Shown here: in pieces, positions 14,215-15,518 of the stretch
Layout of the letters: each line of letters starts with the position of its first letter
Numbering within the stretch: position 1 is the first letter of the stretch
Origin: Streptosporangiaceae bacterium
Lineage (GTDB): Bacteria; Actinomycetota; Actinomycetes; Streptosporangiales; Streptosporangiaceae
Direction of reading: 5' to 3'
Assembly: GCA_025934635.1 (NCBI GenBank)
Contig: JAICWX010000210.1
Coordinates: 1-15,518 of the forward strand
DNA: 15,518 nucleotides
The notes under the pieces: generated by a model
The model's database searches: none
What the model saw: the letters and a program-made list of their open reading frames with translations, nothing else
Told to the model about the DNA's origin: nothing
Position numbers and translations under genes: made by a program

Positions 14215-15173
14215 CTACGCGGCGGCCTTCAGGAGTTCGGCCATGCCCTGCTCGATGCCCTCGGCCAGCACGTCGAGGTCCGGGTTGGCCGCGAAGTCGC
14301 CGGTGATCCCGAAGGTGACGTTGCCGCCGTAGGTGAAGATCGAGATACCGGTGCGGAGCGTGGTCGCGATCGGGACGTAGGGAATGATCTCCAGGATCTG
14401 GCGGCCCATGCCGTAGAGCGGCTGCCGGGGGCCCGGCACGTTCGTGGTGACCGTGACGATGTCCCGCTGGGGCAGCCCGAACCCGAGCCTGACCCACCAG
14501 GACGCGAGCGGGAACGGGGTGTAGCGGCCCAGGGACGTCAGGGCCTCGCCCACCATCGCCTCCTTGGCCGTCTTCAGGGTCTGCAGCTCGGCCCGGACGG
14601 CCGCGAGCCGTTCCGCCGGGTCCGCGATGTGGACCGGGAGGTCGGCCAGCACGGCCGAGACCTGGTTCTCGTAGACGCTCTCCTCACCGGGGGCCCGGAG
14701 GGACACCGGGACCAGGACCTCCCGGGCCGGGAGCACGACCGCGTCCAGCGCGGCCCGGGCGGCCAGCGCGATCGCGGAGGGTTCGCCGCGCACCGGCCGG
14801 CCACCGGCGGCGGCGGGCGAGGGCTCGAGCGAGGCGTCGAAGATCACGCGGTACAGGTCGGTGCCCGAGACGCCGTCGACCATGCAGTGGTGAATCTTCG
14901 AGATCAGCGCCCAGCGGCCCCCGGCGAGTCCTTCGGCGACCCAGTACTCCCACAGCGGGTGATCGCGGTCCAGCCGCTGGGACATCACCCGCGCCATCAG
15001 CTCGGCCAGCTGGCGGTCGCCCCCCCGGCGCCGGCAGGGCGGTGCGCCGGAACCTCCTCATGGCCCGGCGCCGGGCCTTCGAACACGGCGATCGACGCGA
15101 TCGCCATGGACGTGTGCGGGTCCGCGTCTTCCGCGTCGACGAACGTGGCGTCCAGCGGGTTCAGCCGGTCCAT
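14215..15173 (-). pseudogene. WS/DGAT-family O-acyltransferase with internal deletion and frameshifts
   Basis: Wax ester synthase/diacylglycerol acyltransferase homologue, the enzyme family that makes triacylglycerol or wax esters from acyl-CoA at the membrane or lipid body. The intact C-terminal 260 residues (14215-14997) hold the catalytic HHxxxDG motif (HHCMVDG) and the family's NVPGPRQPLY segment. The N-terminus MDRLNPLDATFVDAEDADPHT starts at 15173 in another frame and reads to GPAPGHEE, then jumps to RRTALPAPGG (third frame, from about 15060). By comparison with the family from memory, about 45 residues are missing at that junction. A second shift lies at a run of seven C (15020-15026), where six would restore the frame into DRQLAELMARVMSQ. 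Either the gene is decayed or this contig end is badly assembled. Confidence 0.8.
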
Positions 15174-15320
15174 GATGGCTCCCTGATGAGTTCGGCCAGG
15201 CCGCGCACTGGATGCCCTCGATGAGCACATCCAGGTCGGGCGTGGAGTCGTGGTCGGCGGTGCAGCGGCACGTTGCGGTGCTCGGCGAAGAAGAACCCGG
15301 CGCCGAGCGTGCTCAGCCGC
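15161..15320 (-). pseudogene. C-terminal remnant of a second WS/DGAT acyltransferase
   Basis: Upstream of the broken acyltransferase, two frames together read ADHDSTPDLDVLIEGIQ and RGLAELIRE, closely parallel to the C-terminus of the neighbour (GDFAANPDLDVLAEGIEQGMAELL). Preceding residues FFFAEHRNVPLH may belong to it. The frame changes at least twice, so it is degraded or contains indel errors. Its last codons overlap the start of the downstream copy (stop at 15161-15163). Confidence 0.5.
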
Positions 15321-15518
15321 TCGGCCGCCGGCGGGGGGGGGGGGCGGCGCCCGGGGGGGGGGCCCCCCGCGCGGGGGGGCCCGTGGGGGTGGTGGGCGCA
15401 TATCACCCGGGCGCCGTGCTAGCCCACCCGCTCGCCCGCCGGGGGGGGGGCGGGCCGCGCGGCCGTGCCCGGCCCCGCCGCCGTGGTCACCGGTACGGTC
15501 ATGACGGCCCGCCCCAGC
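15321..15518. other. Homopolymer-rich contig end, probably unreliable sequence
   Basis: Contains G runs of 12 (15333-15344), 10 (15353-15362), 7 (15373-15379) and 10 (15441-15450) with few other bases between. Nothing elsewhere in the window looks like this. No protein family can be recognised in any frame. Probable sequencing or assembly artefact rather than biology. Confidence 0.6.

Noticed and set aside
1..15518. CRISPR arrays, riboswitches, insertion sequences
   Set aside because: No regularly spaced repeats, no recognised aptamer core and no transposase-like frame were seen on either strand.

Overview
The window is high-GC DNA from an actinomycete. The evidence is the very high G+C, GTG/TTG starts, TANNNT -10 boxes sitting 6-7 nt before start codons, an HrdB/SigA-like sigma factor, a dgt and a dnaG with actinobacterial features, and WS/DGAT-type acyltransferase sequence. 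The family (Thermomonosporaceae-, Streptosporangiales- or Frankia-like) cannot be fixed from the sequence alone.

Layout. 1-2217: the 3' end of pyruvate phosphate dikinase, then dgt 3 nt downstream. 2228-3439: a ferredoxin-reductase-type FAD enzyme, followed by about 300 bp of extremely C-rich, G-poor DNA ending in a 74-bp nested inverted repeat. 3744-4826: an AbiEi-like winged-helix plus DUF559-nuclease-fold protein. It converges on a decayed hemerythrin-like gene (4823-5259, minus), and the two stop codons share one CTAG inside a 12-bp tandem repeat. 5366-7768 (minus): HAD phosphatase, ABC-2 permease and ABC ATPase. These are divergent from a NarL/DesK-type two-component system (7907-9801, plus), with a 22-bp-spaced direct repeat between them. 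9881-13126: dnaG followed by a primary-type sigma factor, recalling the dnaG-rpoD part of the macromolecular-synthesis operon. 13223-13561 (minus): a YtxH-like small protein. 13718-13790: tRNA-Asn(GTT). 14037-14210: an unusually short (57 aa) single-pass membrane protein with a strong ribosome binding site. 14215-15173 (minus): a WS/DGAT acyltransferase broken by an internal deletion and frameshifts, preceded by the garbled tail of a paralogue and about 200 bp of poly-G/poly-C runs that look like sequencing or assembly artefact.

How the genes fit. dgt (dNTP pool), dnaG (primer synthesis) and the sigma factor are core replication/transcription genes. The roughly 7.6 kb between dgt and dnaG is accessory-looking: redox enzyme, orphan antitoxin/nuclease-like protein, broken hemerythrin, and an ABC transporter with its own two-component system. 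The transporter and two-component genes look like one functional module. I see no CRISPR array, no intact mobile element and no complete undescribed multi-gene system. The most unusual signals are the hairpin/C-rich region before the AbiEi-DUF559 gene, the repeat operator candidate at 7816-7859, and the low-complexity insertion in Dgt.
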